Shown: positions 41,401 to 54,013 of the stretch, piece after piece
Position numbering within the stretch: the first letter of the stretch is position 1
Layout: the number at the start of each line of letters is the position of its first letter
From: Flectonema sp. DT1601
Lineage: Eukaryota; Euglenozoa; Diplonemea; Diplonemida; Diplonemidae
NCBI GenBank assembly: GCA_964019425.1
Contig: OZ025799.1
Coordinates: 930,001-994,000, forward strand
Direction: 5' to 3'
Length of the DNA: 64,000 nt
Notes under the pieces: model-generated
Told to the model about the DNA's origin: nothing
Databases searched by the model: none
Seen by the model: the letters and a program-made list of their open reading frames with translations, nothing else
Made by a program: the position numbers and the translations under genes

Positions 41401-41625
41401 ACCATGGCATCAATGTCCGCTTTGTCCCCACAACCTATGGATCCAACTCCAGACCCAACCACACCGCTTGCCGGAGGGAACGACTTGCCAGCGGAACCCG
41501 AGAGGGATTCAGCTACTAGGCCAACTACGAAGCCAGAGGAACACAGTACGAACCTAGCAACTCCACTACACAAAGCCGAACCCACACCAGCCGCAGGCTA
41601 CTCCTCTTCGCCAGAATTTCGATAA
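41401..41625 (+). other. GC-richer Pro/Thr-rich open segment
   Basis: A 76-residue frame (41395-41625, ATG start) rich in Pro, Thr and Ala (PMDPTPDPTTPLAGG, PEEHSTNLATPLHKAEPTP). Base composition is far more GC-rich than the surroundings and ends abruptly at repeat D. It is probably a fragment of a transposon ORF; no domain seen. Confidence 0.35.
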
Positions 41626-42025
41626 AGTGGGAAGTAACGGACTGGGAGCTTTTGGCTCCTGCCCTATTCCCGATGTAAACTTTCTTTTTATTTTATTTTT
41701 TTTAACAGGCCCAAAGGGCGACAATGATGGTTGCTGACCAAGGAATAATATTCAAATGAATTTTCGTTTCAAAGAAACGAACAGAATTAAGAGAGAGGCA
41801 GAGAAAAAAAAAAAAAAAGAAAGAAAAGAAAAGAAAAGAAAAAAAAAAAATGAAGAGGAAATAATCAAACATGAAAAAAAAAAAAAAAAAGAAAATATAT
41901 AAATAAAAAACGTTGTATAAAAAAAGGAAAAAAAAGAAAAAAAAAAAAAAGACCAGAAAAGGAAAGAGTAAATGAAAAGGTATAATATTATTGTGGGGAT
42001 ATGGGGATAGCAGGGAGATGCTCTT

Positions 42026-42045
<20 letters not shown>
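41617..42045 (+). repeat. repeat D, full copy left of satellite array 1
   Basis: About 420 bp beginning AATTTCGATAAAGTGGGAAG. It has three small palindromes: GGGAGCTTTTGGCTCC, GCCCAAAGGGC and TTTCGTTTCAAAGAAACGAA. A-rich segments and GGGGATAGCAGGGAGATGCTC follow, right before the array. Copies with the same boundaries lie at 45035-45445 and 55265-55672. Confidence 0.8.
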
Positions 42046-42059
<14 letters not shown>

Positions 42060-44730
42060 GAATAAACAATGTCGATTACTTTCTATTTTCCGTCCTGGTC
42101 AAGACGCTAAACTGATTGTTTTTTTTTTCAAAATTAATAAAAAAGAATATAAAAAAAAAAAATTAAAAAAAGAATAAACAATGTTATCATTATTTTTTTT
42201 TATCGTTCGACTTTGTCGACTAATTTCTATTTTCCGTTTTTTTTTTCTTTAAAAAATAAATAAAAAGAATTTAAAATAAAAAAAAAAGAATAAACAATGT
42301 TATCATTGCTTTTTTATCGATCGACTATGTCGATTACTTTCTATTTTCCGTCCTGGTCAAGACGCTAAACTGATTGTTTTTTTTCAAAATTAATAAAAAA
42401 GAATAGAAAAAAAAAATAAAAAATAGAATAAACAATGTTATCAATGTTTTTTTTTTTATCGTTCGACTTTGTCGACTAATTTCTATTTTCCATTTTTCTT
42501 TCTTAAAAATAATAAAAAGAATTTAAAATAAAAAAAAAAGAATAAACAATGTTATCATTGTTTTTTTTATCGATCGACTATGTCGATCACTTTCTATTTT
42601 CCGTCCTGGTCAAGACGCTAAACTGATTGTTTTTTTTTTTTTTTCAAAATTAATAAAAAAGAATATAAAAAAAAATACAAAAAAAAGAATAAACAATGTT
42701 ATCATTGTTTTTTTTATCGTTCGACTTTGTCGACTAATTTCTATTTTCCGTTTTTTTTCTTTAAAAAATAAATAAAAAGAATTTAAAATAAAAAAAAAAA
42801 GAATAAACAATGTTATCATTGTTTTTTTATCGATCGACTATGTCGATCACTTTCTATTTTCCGTCCTGGTCAAGACGCTAAACTGATTGTTTTTTTTTTT
42901 TTTTCAAAATTAATAAAAAAGAATATTAAAAAAATACAAAAAAAAGAATAAACAATGTTATCATTGTTTTTTTTTATCGTTCGACTTTGTCGACTAATTT
43001 CTATTTTCCGTTTTTTTCTTTAAAAAATAAATAAAAAGAATTTAAAATAAAAAAAAAGAATAAACAATGTTATCATTGTTTTTTTATCGATCGACTATGT
43101 CGATCACTTTCTATTTTCCGTCCTGGTCAAGACGCTAAACTGATTGTTTTTTTTTTTTTTTTCAAAATCAAAAAAAATGAATAGAAAAAAAAAAAAATAA
43201 AAAAATAGAATAAACAATGTTATCATTGTTTTTTTTTATCGTTCGACTTTGTCGACTAATTTCTATTTTCCATTTTTTTCTTTAAAAAAAAAAAAAGAAT
43301 AAACAATGTTATCATTGTTTTTTTATCGATCGACTATGTCGATCACTTTCTATTTTCCGTCCTGGTCAAGACGCTAAACTGATTGTTTTTTTTTCTCAAA
43401 ATTAATAAAAAGAATAAAAAAAAATACAAAAAAAAAGAATAAACAATGTTATCATTGTTTTTTTTTATCGTTCGACTTTGTCGACTAATTTCTATTTTCC
43501 GTTTTTTTTTTCTTTAAAAAATAAATAAAAAGAATTTAAAATAAAAAAAAAAGAATAAACAATGTTATCATTGTTTTTTTATCGATCGACTATGTCGATC
43601 ACTTTCCATTTTCCGTCCTGGTCAAGACGCTAAACTGATTGTTTTTTTTTTTTTTTCAAAATTAATAAAAAAGAATATAAAAAAAATACAAAAAAAAGAA
43701 TAAACAATGTTATCATTGTTTTTTTTTATCGTTCGACTTTGTCGACTAATTTCTATTTTCCGTTTTTTTTTTCTTTAAAAAATAAATAAAAAGAATTTAA
43801 AATAAAAAAAAAAGAATAAACAATGTTATCATTGTTTTTTTTATCGATCGACTATGTCGATCACTTTCTATTTTCCGTCCTGGTCAAGACGCTAAACTGA
43901 TTGTTTTTTTTTCTCAAAATTAATAAAAAGAATAAAAAAAAATACAAAAAAAAAGAATAAACAATGTTATCATTGTTTTTTTTTATCGTTCGACTTTGTC
44001 GACTAATTTCTATTTTCCGTTTTTTTTTTCTTTAAAAAATAAATAAAAAGAATTTAAAATAAAAAAAAAAGAATAAACAATGTTATCATTGTTTTTTTAT
44101 CGATCGACTATGTCGATCACTTTCTATTTTCCGTCCTGGTCAAGACGCTAAACTGATTGTTTTTTTTTCAAAATTAATAAAAAAGAATATAAAAAAAATA
44201 CAAAAAAAAGAATAAACAATGTTATCATTGTTTTTTTTTATCGTTCGACTTTGTCGACTAATTTCTATTTTCCGTTTTTTTTTTCTTTAAAAAATAAATA
44301 AAAAGAATTTAAAATAAAAAAAAAAAGAATAAACAATGTTATCATTGTTTTTTTATCGATCGACTATGTCGATCACTTTCTATCTTCCGTCCTGGTCAAG
44401 ACGCTAAACTGATTGTTTTTTTTTTTCAAAATTAATAAAAAAAAAAAAAAAAAATAAAAAAAATAAAAAAAAAAGAATAAACAATGTTATCATTGTTTTT
44501 TTTTTTTATCGATCGACTATGTCGATTAATTTCTATTTTCCGTCCTGGTCAAGACGCTAAACTGATTGTTTTTTCTTTAAAATAATTAAAAGGATTTAAA
44601 AAAAAAAAAAAAAATAAAAGAATAAACAATGTTATCATTGTTTTTTTCTATCGATCGACTATGTCGATTAATTTCTATTTTCCGTCCTGATCGAGACGCT
44701 AAACTGATTGTTTCCTTTTTTTTTTAAATA

Positions 44731-44760
<30 letters not shown>
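42060..44760 (+). repeat. satellite array 1 (about 257-bp two-part unit)
   Basis: Tandem array of alternating subunits. Subunit a (about 146 bp) has CGATCGACTATGTCGAT, CGTCCTGGTCAAGACGC and TAAACTGATTG. Subunit b (about 112 bp) has CGTTCGACTTTGTCGAC and lacks the CGTCCTGG block. Each ends in AACAATGTTATCATTGTT, with 7-bp inverted arms. Successive a-subunits start at 42571, 42831, 43088, 43327, 43583, 43845, 44101 and 44357, so the period is usually 256-262 bp. The last two units are a-only with 140-155 bp spacing. Homopolymer length varies between units; the remainder is highly conserved. Confidence 0.92.
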
Positions 44761-44764
<4 letters not shown>

Positions 44765-44770
<6 letters not shown>

Positions 44771-45040
44771 ATTTCCCTGCTATCCTCATATCCCCACAAT
44801 AATATTATACCTTTTCATTTTCTCTTTCCTTTTCTGGTCTTTTTTTTTTTTTTTTTTTTCTTTTTTTCCCTTTTTCATACAACGTTTTTTATTTATATTT
44901 TATTTTTTCTTTTTTTTATTTTTTCATGTTTGATTATTTCCTCTTCATATTTTTTTTTCTTTTCTTTCTTTTTTTTTTTTTTTCTCTGCCTCTCTCTTAA
45001 TTCTGTTCGTTTCTTTGAAACGAAAATTCATTTGAATTTC
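44765..45040 (-). repeat. repeat D, inverted copy right of array 1
   Basis: Reverse complement of the array-proximal two thirds of repeat D, from GAGCATTTCCCTGCTATCC to AAATTCATTTGAAT. Array 1 is thus bracketed by inverted copies of D. It joins directly to the next direct copy of D. Confidence 0.8.
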
Positions 45041-45445
45041 GATAAAGTGGGAAGTAACGGACTGGGAGCTTTTGGCTCCTGCCCTATTCCCGATGTAAAC
45101 TTTCTTTTTATTTTTATTTTTTTTTAACAGGCCCAAAGGGCGACAATGATGGTTGCTGACCAAGGAATAATATTCAAATGAATTTTCGTTTCAAAGAAAC
45201 GAACAGAATTAAGAGAGAGGCAGAGGAAAAAAAAAAAAAAAGAAAGAAAAGAAAAGAAAAAAAAAAATGAAGAGGAAATAATCAAACATGAAAAAAAAAA
45301 AAAAAAAAAATATATATATAAATAAAAAACGTTGTATGAAAAAGGAAAAAAAAGAAAAAAAAAAGACCAGAAAAGGAAAGAGAAAATGAAAAGGTATAAT
45401 ATTATTGTGGGGAAATGAGGGATAGCAGGGAGATGCTCTTTTTTT
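45035..45445 (+). repeat. repeat D, full copy left of satellite array 2
   Basis: Starts ATTTCGATAAAGTGGG and ends GGGATAGCAGGGAGATGCTC, like the copy at 41617, with few differences outside homopolymers. It leads into an array of the opposite orientation. Confidence 0.8.
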
Positions 45446-45459
45446 TTTTTTTTCTTATT

Positions 45460-48400
45460 TATTATTTAAAAAAAGGAAACAATCAGTTTAGCGTCTCGAT
45501 CAGGACGGAAAATAGAAATTAATCGACATAGTTGATCGATAGAAAAAAAAACAATGATAACATTGTTTATTCATTTTTTTTTTTTTTTTTTTTTTTAAAT
45601 CTTTTTAATTATTTTAAAGAAAAAACAATCAGTTTAGCGTCTTGACCAGGACGGAAAATAGTAAGTAATCGACATAGTCGATCGATAAAAAAAAAACAAT
45701 GATAACATTGTTTATTCCTTTTTTTTTTTTTTTATTCTTTTTATTAATTTTTAAAGAAAAAACAATCAGTTTAGCGTCCTGACCAGGACGGAAAATAGAA
45801 AGTAATCGACATAGTCGATCGATAAAAAAAACAATGATAACATTGTTTATTCTTTATTTTTTTTTTTTATTTTAATTCTTTTTATTTATTTTTTAAAAAG
45901 AAAAAAAATGGAAAATAGAAATTAGTCAACAAAGTCGAACGATAAAAAAAAACAATGATAACATTGTTTATTCTTTTTTTTTTTTATTTTTTTTATATTC
46001 TTTTTTATTAATTTTGAAAAAAAAAAACAATCAGTTTAGCGTCTTGACCAGGACGGAAAATAGAAAGTAATCGACATAGTCGATCGATAAAAAAACAATG
46101 ATAACATTGTTTATTCTTTTTTTTTTTTATTTAAATTCTTTTTACTTATTTTTTAAAGAAAAAAAACGAAAAATAGAAATTAGTCGACAAAGTCGAACGA
46201 TAAAAAAAAACAATGATAACATTGTTTATTCTTTTTTTTGTATTTTTAAAAAAAAAAATAAAATAAAAAGAAAGTTTACATCGGGAATAGGGCAGGAGCC
46301 AAAAGCTCCCAGTCCGTTACTTCCCACTTTATCGAAATTTTTTTTTTTTTTTTTCTCTGCCTCTCTCTCAATTCTGTTCGTTTCTTTGAAACGAAAATTC
46401 ATTTGAATATTATTCCTTGGTCAGCAACCATCATTGTCGCCCTTTGGGCCTGTTAAAAAAAAAAAAAAAAAATAAAAAGAAAGTTTACATCGGGAATAGG
46501 GCAGGAGCCAAAAGCTCCCAGTCCGTTACTTCCCACTTTATCGAAATTCATATTCTTTTTTATTAATTTTGAAAAAAAACAATCAGTTTAGCGTCTTGAC
46601 CAGGACGGAAAATAGAAAGTAATCGACATAGTCGATCGATAAAAAAAACAATGATAACATTGTTTATTCTTTTTTTTTTTTTTTTTTTAAATTCTTTTTA
46701 TTAACTTTTTAAAGAAAAAAAACGGAAAATAGAAATTAGTCAACAAAGTCGAACGATAAAAAAAAACAATGATAACATTGTTTATTCTTTTTTTTTATTT
46801 TTTTTTTTTAATATTTTTTTTTTATTTTGAAAAAAAAAACAATCAGTTTAGCGTCTTGACCAGGACGGAAAATAGAAAGTAATCGACATAGTCGATCGAT
46901 AAAAAAAACAATGATAACATTGTTTATTCTTTTTTTTTTTTTTTTTTTAAATTCTTTTTATTAATTTTTTAAAGAAAAAAAACGGAAAATAGAAATTAGT
47001 CAACAAAGTCGAACGATAAAAAAAAACAATGATAACATTGTTTATTCTTTTTTTTTATTTTTTTTTTTTAATATTTTTTTTTTATTTTGAAAAAAAAAAC
47101 AATCAGTTTAGCGTCTTGACCAGGACGGAAAATAGAAAGTAATCGACATAGTCGATCGATAAAAAAAAAACAATTATAACATTGTTTATTCTTTTTTTTT
47201 ATTTTAAATTCTTTTTATTTATTTTTTAAAGAAAAAAAACGGAAAATAGAAATTAGTCGACAAAGTCGAACGATAAAAAAAAAAACAATGATAACATTGT
47301 TTATTCTTTTTTTTTTTGTATTTTTTTTAATATACTTTTTTATTAATTTTGAAAAAAAAAAACAATCAGTTTAGCGTCTTGACCAGGACGGAAAATAGAA
47401 AGTGATCGACATAGTCGATCGATAAAAAAACAATGATAACATTGTTTATTCTTTTTTTTTATTTTAAATTCTTTTTATTTATTTTTTAAAGAAAAAAAAA
47501 AAAAAAAAAAAAAACGGAAAATAGAAATTAGTCGACAAAGTCGAACGATAAAAAAAAACAATGATAACATTGTTTATTCTTTTTTTTGTATTTTTTTATA
47601 TTCTTTTTTATTAATTTTGAAAAAAAAAAAAAACAATCAGTTTAGCGTCTTGACCAGGACGGAAAATAGAAACTGATCGACATAGTCGATCGATAAAAAA
47701 AAAACAATGATAACATTGTTTATTCTTTTTTTTTATTTTAAATTCTTTTTATTTATTCTTTAAAGAAAAGAAACGGAAAATAGAAATTAGTCGACAAAGT
47801 CGAACGATAAAAAAAAACAATGATAACATTGTTTTTCCTTTTTTTTTTTTTTTTATATTCTTTTTTATTAATTTTGAAAAAAAAAAACAATCAGTTTAGC
47901 GTCTTGACCAGGACGGAAAATAGAAAGTGATCGACATAGTCGATCGATAAAAAAACAATGATAACATTGTTTATTCTTTTTTATTTATTTTAAATTCTTT
48001 TTATTTATTTTTTAAAGAAAAAAAAGGAAAATAGAAATTAGTCAACAAAGTCGAACGATAAAAAAAACAATGATAACATTGTTTATTCTTTTTTTTGTAT
48101 TATTTTATATTCTTTTTTATTAATTTTGAAAAAAAAAAAAAACAATCAGTTTAGCGTCTTGACCAGGACGGAAAATAGAAAGTGATCGACATAGTCGATC
48201 GATAAAAAAAAAACAATGATAACATTGTTTATTCTTTTTTTTTATTTTAAATTCTTTTTATTTATTCTTTAAAGAAAAGAAACGGAAAATAGAAATTAGT
48301 CGACAAAGTCGAACGATAAAAAAAAACAATGATAACATTGTTTTTCCTTTTTTTTTTTTTTTTATATTCTTTTTTATTAATTTTGAAAAAAAAAAACAAT

Positions 48401-49948
48401 CAGTTTAGCGTCTTGACCAGGACGGAAAATAGAAAGTGATCGACATAGTCGATCGATAAAAAAACAATGATAACATTGTTTATTCTTTTTTTTTATTTTA
48501 AATTCTTTTTATTTATTCTTTAAAGAAAAGAAACGGAAAATAGAAATTAGTCGACAAAGTCGAACGATAAAAAAAAAACAATGATAACATTGTTTATTCT
48601 TTTTTTTTTTTTTTTTTTATATTCTTTTTTATTAATTTTGAAAAAAAAACAATCAGTTTAGCGTCTTGACCAGGACGGAAAATAGAAAGTGATCGACATA
48701 GTCGATCGATAAAAAAACAATGATAACATTGTTTATTCTTTTTTTTTATTTTAAATTCTTTTTATTTATTTTTTAAAGAAAAAAAAGGAAAATAGAAATT
48801 AGTCAACAAAGTCGAACGATAAAAAAAACAATGATAACATTGTTTATTCTTTTTTTTTTTTTTTTTTTTTTTTTATATTCTTTTTTATTAATTTTGAAAA
48901 AAAAACAATCAGTTTAGCGTCTTGACCAGGACGGAAAATAGAAAGTGATCGACATAGTCGATCGATAAAAAAACAATGATAACATTGTTTATTCTTTTTT
49001 ATTTATTTTAAATTCTTTTTATTTATTTTTTAAAGAAAAAAAAAACGGAAAATAGAAATTAGTCAACAAAGTCGAACAATAAAAAAAAACAATGATAACA
49101 TTGTTTATTCTTTTTTTTTTTTTTTTTTTTTTTATATTCTTTTTTATTAATTTTGAAAAAATAATCAGTTTAGCGTCTTGACCAGGACGGAAAATAGAAA
49201 GTAATCGACATAGTCGATCGATAAAAAAACAATGATAACATTGTTTATTCTTTTTTTTTATTTTAAATTCTTTTTATTTATTTTTTAAAGAAAAAAAAAA
49301 AAAAAAAAAAAACGGAAAATAGAAATTAGTCGACAAAGTCGAACGATAAAAAAAAACAATGATAACATTGTTTATTCTTTTTTTTGTATTTTTTTATATT
49401 CTTTTTTATTAATTTTGAAAAAAAAAAAAAACAATCAGTTTAGCGTCTTGACCAGGACGGAAAATAGAAAGTGATCGACATAGTCGATCGATAAAAAAAA
49501 AACAATGATAACATTGTTTATTCTTTTTTTTTATTTTAAATTCTTTTTATTTATTCTTTAAAGAAAAGAAACGGAAAATAGAAATTAGTCGACAAAGTCG
49601 AACGATAAAAAAAAACAATGATAACATTGTTTTTCCTTTTTTTTTTTTTTTTATAGTCTTTTTTATTAATTTTGAAAAAAAAAAACAATCAGTTTAGCGT
49701 CTTGACCAGGACGGAAAATAGAAAGTGATCGACATAGTCGATCGATAAAAAAACAATGATAACATTGTTTATTCTTTTTTTTTTTTTTTTTTTATATTCT
49801 TTTTTATTAATTTTGAAAAAAAAACAATCAGTTTAGCGTCTTGACCAGGACGGAAAATAGAAAGTGATCGACATAGTCGATCGATAAAAAAACAATGATA
49901 ACATTGTTTATTCTTTTTTTTTATTTTAAATTCTTTTTATTTATTTTT
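45460..49948 (-). repeat. satellite array 2 (inverted relative to array 1)
   Basis: The same two-part unit, reading AATCAGTTTAGCGTCTTGAC then GATCGACATAGTCGATCG and AACAATGATAACATTGTT, with b-subunits carrying GTCGACAAAGTCGAACG or GTCAACAAAGTCGAACG. About 16-17 dimers by eye. Between 46262 and 46548 it is interrupted by pieces of repeat D, one set partly duplicated. It continues after the inserted DNA element at 51186. Confidence 0.92.
46262..46548 (-). repeat. repeat D pieces inside array 2
   Basis: Reverse-complement D sequence. The GTTTACATCGGGAATAGGGC...CTTTATCGAAA end occurs twice (about 46273-46337 and 46484-46548), enclosing the AATTCATTTGAAT...GGGCCTGTT middle part once. This looks like insertion or recombination between D copies within the satellite. 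Confidence 0.7.
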
Positions 49949-50852
49949 GGGAAAACCCCTAATTCCACAAAAATAGTTTGCGAAATCGCCAACTCATCAC
50001 AAAAATTTTAACCGCTCGAAACAACCCAACATGACGGGAAAATCTTCAGAATTTTCGGAGCTCCGGTGGTTTATTGGTTATGACCGCCGAATCATGACCC
50101 GGAGGTCTCGGGTTCGAACCCCGTGACATCCTTTTTTCTCTTTTTCGTAATGACGGAAAATGTGACCAAAACATAGTCAAAGGGCGGATTCATCACCCAC
50201 TGGTCGAGTTGAGACATATTCCCGTTGCAATAAATCACCAAGCCCCCTCCCGTGTGATCGATCACTTTAAAATGTTACTGTGCAGTTCACCAGTGAGACT
50301 AAGACCTCCAACCAAAATTCACCAGACTTCAAGCAGCATTCCAAATTAGGTAATTTTTGTCAGACACATTCGAACCATCGAGAACAGAAATTCTCACGTT
50401 AGTAAAAGCCTGACCTTTAGAAATGTGGCTTAACGATCCTCATCATCGATTTAGGTTCGTGACTTAGAAGCCTTCGTCAATGTGGCCCTCCTCCCAGCCA
50501 AACTCCTCACCTGACTGCTGTCTCCAAACGAGGGGTCGAGCCGAAGCCCGTTTGTCGCTGGAATCGGAAAAGCTACGAGTCCGAAAGGACCCTAACCTCC
50601 GAAGAGCTGCCGTTCCCCCATCATTGGATAAGTAAAGCGACGATAAGAGTAGTGGTATTCATTGTTGGTAAACCTCCCACCTATAACTACACCCCCTATG
50701 TCACTGCACAAAGTCAGACTAGAGTCAAACTCAACAGGGTCTTCTTTCCCCGCTGACAGTTTCAAGTCCGTTCCCTTGACTGCTGTTCGCCAGATAGTAG
50801 GTAGGGACAGAAGGAATCTCATTAGTCCATTCATGCGCGTCTTTAATTAGAA

Positions 50853-50884
<32 letters not shown>

Positions 50885-51185
50885 CAGTTGCAAATTTGTT
50901 TTTTCAGGTTGGACTTTGTACGGAACAGGCGGGCTTTTATTAGGGGCTCCCCCCCTTGGGGGGGGAGCTTTGATACGATACGAAAAGATTTATCTGGGAA
51001 GAATACTGCAGGTCTTTGGGGGGGGGGGGGTGAGGGCTTGCACTCTTCCCAGCTTGGTAGGCTAAAAAACAAAAAACCCGCCGCAAGCCAAATTTTTGGG
51101 TCAAGTTCGAGTCCTGGTGGACAACTTTTTTTTGTAGGGAGTTGGCGATTTCGCAAACTATTTTTGTTGAATTAGAGGTTTTCCC
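49949..51185. mobile_element. Mutator-like non-autonomous DNA transposon, 1237 bp
   Basis: Terminal inverted repeats of 47 bp (49949-49995 and 51139-51185, beginning GGGAAAACC) differ at only two positions. They are flanked by the 9-bp direct repeat TTTATTTTT (49940-49948 and 51186-51194). Removing the element and one repeat restores the satellite sequence exactly. A 9-bp target duplication and TIRs starting GGG fit the Mutator superfamily. Internal frames are short (up to 96 aa) and unrecognised, so no transposase is present. It also contains a tRNA-like region and a G/C-run hairpin (50945-50967). Confidence 0.85.
50056..50131 (+). other. tRNA-derived region inside the Mutator-like element
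   Basis: Box A TGGTTTATTGG and a perfect box B GGTTCGAACCC with normal spacing. The anticodon-loop position reads CAT (Met-like). The acceptor stem does not pair and the anticodon stem is poor, so a functional tRNA is unlikely; it could serve as a pol III promoter. Its sequence differs from the tRNA-like region at 40441 and 59908. Confidence 0.55.
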
Positions 51186-51800
51186 TTTATTTTTTAAAGA
51201 AAAAAAAGGAAAATAGAAATTAGTCAACAAAGTCGAACGATAAAAAAAACAATGATAACATTGTTTATTCTTTTTTTTTTTTTTTTTTTTTTATATTCTT
51301 TTTTATTAATTTTGAAAAAAAAACAATCAGTTTAGCGTCTTGACCAGGACGGAAAATAGAAAGTGATCGACATAGTCGATCGATAAAAAAACAATGATAA
51401 CATTGTTTATTCTTTTTTTTTATTTTAAATTCTTTTTATTTATTTTTTAAAGAAAAAAAAAACGGAAAATAGAAATTAGTCAACAAAGTCGAACAATAAA
51501 AAAAAACAATGATAACATTGTTTATTCTTTTTTTTTTTTTTTTTTTTTTTATATTCTTTTTTATTAATTTTGAAAAAATAATCAGTTTAGCGTCTTGACC
51601 AGGACGGAAAATAGAAAGTAATCGACATAGTCGATCGATAAAAAAACAATGATAACATTGTTTATTCTTTTTTTTTATTTTAAATTCTTTTTATTTATTA
51701 TTTAAAGAAAAGAAACGGAGAATAGAAATTAGTCGACAAAGTCGAACGATAAAAAAAAACAATGATAACATTGTTTATTCTTTTTTTTTTTTTTTTATAT
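51186..51800 (-). repeat. satellite array 2, right-hand continuation
   Basis: Same dimer as before the inserted element, continuing in register for about two and a half dimers before ending near 51800. Confidence 0.9.
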
Positions 51801-51804
51801 TCTT

Positions 51805-52025
51805 TTCATACTTGTACCCCTTTAAAGGGGGCAAAATAAAGGGGAAATTAAAGGGCTTTTAATGCCCTTTAATTTCCGTAATTCCAAAATAAAGGGGAAA
51901 TAAAGGGCTTTTAATCCAAATAAAGGGCTTTTTTCCCTTTTTTTCCAAAATAAAGGGGAAATAAAGGGGAAATAAGCGGAATAAAGGGGGGTGGGAAAGC
52001 CCCTTTATTTCCGCTTTATTTATTA
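51805..52025. repeat. AAAGGGG/CCCCTTT palindromic low-complexity block
   Basis: Repeated AATAAAGGGGAAAT and AAAGGGCTTTTAA units in both orientations, able to form several overlapping hairpins (for example TAAAGGGC with GCCCTTTA). It lies exactly at the edge of the satellite array. No coding potential. Confidence 0.65.
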
Positions 52026-52029
52026 AATC

Positions 52030-52423
52030 CCAAGGCACCCACCACGCTGCGTCATCCTAAGCCGGAAAGGAAAATTACTCGAAAGTCGGGGCAGTTCGAA
52101 CGTCAGCATTCACATCAGCAAGCAACCAGTCCTGAGTACTTAAAGAACCCAACCATTACGTGTATCAGCCACAGTCACACTTAGTATAGCGTTAGTACAG
52201 AGGACACGGATCTGCTATGCAGGGAAGTGACTTGAACTCGTTCAACTAATTAATGTGTGTAGATATAAGCGCCGCGAATTGACGGGTCTGAAGTTATGCT
52301 TTCCGAAGAGAGCAACCACCCACGCGAGTGTTATTTTGACGCTATAACCTGTGACTTTCAACACGTAACAACCAGGGATAATTCTCAGTAAGGCCGCCGT
52401 CACCGTGAAGCTGCTACGTAGTG
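52030..52423. repeat. repeat C mosaic, copy 1
   Basis: Contains GTCGGGGCAGTTCGAACGTC, CAGCATTCACAT, AACCCAACCATTACGTG and GGCCGCCGTCACCGTGAAGC. These modules recur at 54070-54180, 55180-55265 and 56918-57060 in different combinations. It ends where reverse-oriented repeat A starts. No gene seen. Confidence 0.6.
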
Positions 52424-54013
52424 GGATCACTCAGGGTCTAGTAGAGACCACCAATGTTGTGCGTTGATAGGCAAGGTGACCAACCTTGACATTCTTTCTT
52501 TTCTCTCCTGTTGTGACAAACACAAAATACACACACAGCTTACAGTGTGTTCTTTGTGTATGTTTTCTTCAGGTGTGAGTAGTTTTTTTGTTCTTGCTCT
52601 TCAGGGAGGGCCTTAGCCAAAAGCTAACAGTCCAAATCTCACCTGGAAATTCAACTCAGTCCTTGTCAGTTTTGGCATCAAACTTGTAATGGTTTAATCA
52701 TTACAGGTTATTTACTGAAATATTTGTTCTAAAAGTTGCTAAGTATTTCTCACTTAGAAATTTTTTATTTTTTTATTTTCAGCTTAATTAGCTACAAATT
52801 GTTTCTACTAAGTGTTTCTCACTTAGATTTTTTTTTTGCTTTTCAGCTCCTTAAAAGCTGCTAAGTGTTTCTGCTAAGTGTTTCTCACTTAGAATTTTAT
52901 TTTTATGTTCGTTTTCTATCCCTTCTCCTATCCCTTTTGTTCAAAATGAGCGGGAGGAAATTCTCTCATTCACGCTAAGATGCACTCTGAACTTTGATTT
53001 TTTGATCTGAGTGTGAGGGAATGACCTGTTAGTGCATTGGGCATAGGCTGGGCTGCAGTTTAGATGTCTTAGGTGTTAATAGGGGGTTCCTCTTAGCATT
53101 TTTCTTTGTTCCCACCTTATGATTTTCTTGAAGAAAAAAAATAGAAGTCATAATGGTGCTTCCCTCTGGAAGGGTTGTAAGCCATGGTGTCCAACTAAAT
53201 TAAAGGACAAGTCTGGGATAATCCCTGCCAGAGGGGCGAGTATTCTACCATGGTTGAAATACTCTGGCAACTGATCTTCAATTTTATGTTGTTTGTTAGC
53301 TGCTGGTGTATCCTGATCATGTGTTGATACTTGCATTTTTTTATTTGTAATCTTCTATTACAATTCTCTTTCTGTTCTGGTCTGTTACTTCATTTGTCTT
53401 GTTTAACTTCAGTTATATCCATTTTACTTTTTATTGTTTCCCATCTACTTTTTATTTTCTATTAGTTCTGGTCAGAAACTCCTGGGCAGCAAGAAGGAAA
53501 GCAGTTAAGTACTTCTGGGTGTTTGGCATCACCCCCCATAGTGAGCAAGTACAACAGGTAGCATTGGTAGTCTGTTGATCCTGAGTGATCCCAGCTACAG
53601 TTTTGTTTTTCTTTCTTTTTTTTAGAAGAAGATCAGGACATCCAAGCACTGCTGGATAGTTGCTGAATGCAGGGCCTGCCTGTGGCATTATAATAACAGG
53701 CTAAGTCATTTGTAGTTCATAGTTTACCTTTGATTTTATAACTTCACACAGGGTACTATGAACGATGAGAGATCCAGTGGGATCACTCAGGGTCTAGTAG
53801 AGACCACCAATGTTGTGCGTTGATAGGCAAGGTGACCAACCTTGACATTCTTTCTTTTCTCTCCTGTTGTGACAAACACAAAATACACACACAGCTTACA
53901 GTGTGTTCTTTGTGTATGTTTTCTTCAGGTGTGAGTAGTTTTTTTGTTCTTGCTCTTCAGGGAGGGCCTTAGCCAAAAGCTAACAGTCCAAATCTCACCT
54001 GGAAATTCAACTC
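52424..54013 (-). repeat. repeat A, extended copy with a 230-bp direct repeat at both ends
   Basis: A piece of about 230 bp, from GGGATCACTCAGGGTC to CTCACCTGGAAATTCAACTC, occurs at 52422-52657 and again at 53779-54013. The interior holds the rest of repeat A (53150-53770) and a segment with CTAAGTGTTTCTCACTTAG hairpins (52735-52895) that is shared with 57405-57562. The direct repeats could come from tandem recombination of repeat A; nothing proves a specific element class. Confidence 0.7.

Noticed and set aside
42610-46406. Short plus- and minus-strand frames within satellites
   Set aside because: Low-complexity Phe/Lys peptides repeated with each unit; no coding signal.
42060-49948. CRISPR-like array
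   Set aside because: Eukaryotic context; units of about 257 bp with no unique spacers. It is a satellite.
52424-54013. LTR-type element suggested by direct repeats of about 230 bp
   Set aside because: No polymerase, primer site or coding content between the repeats; tandem copies of repeat A explain them.
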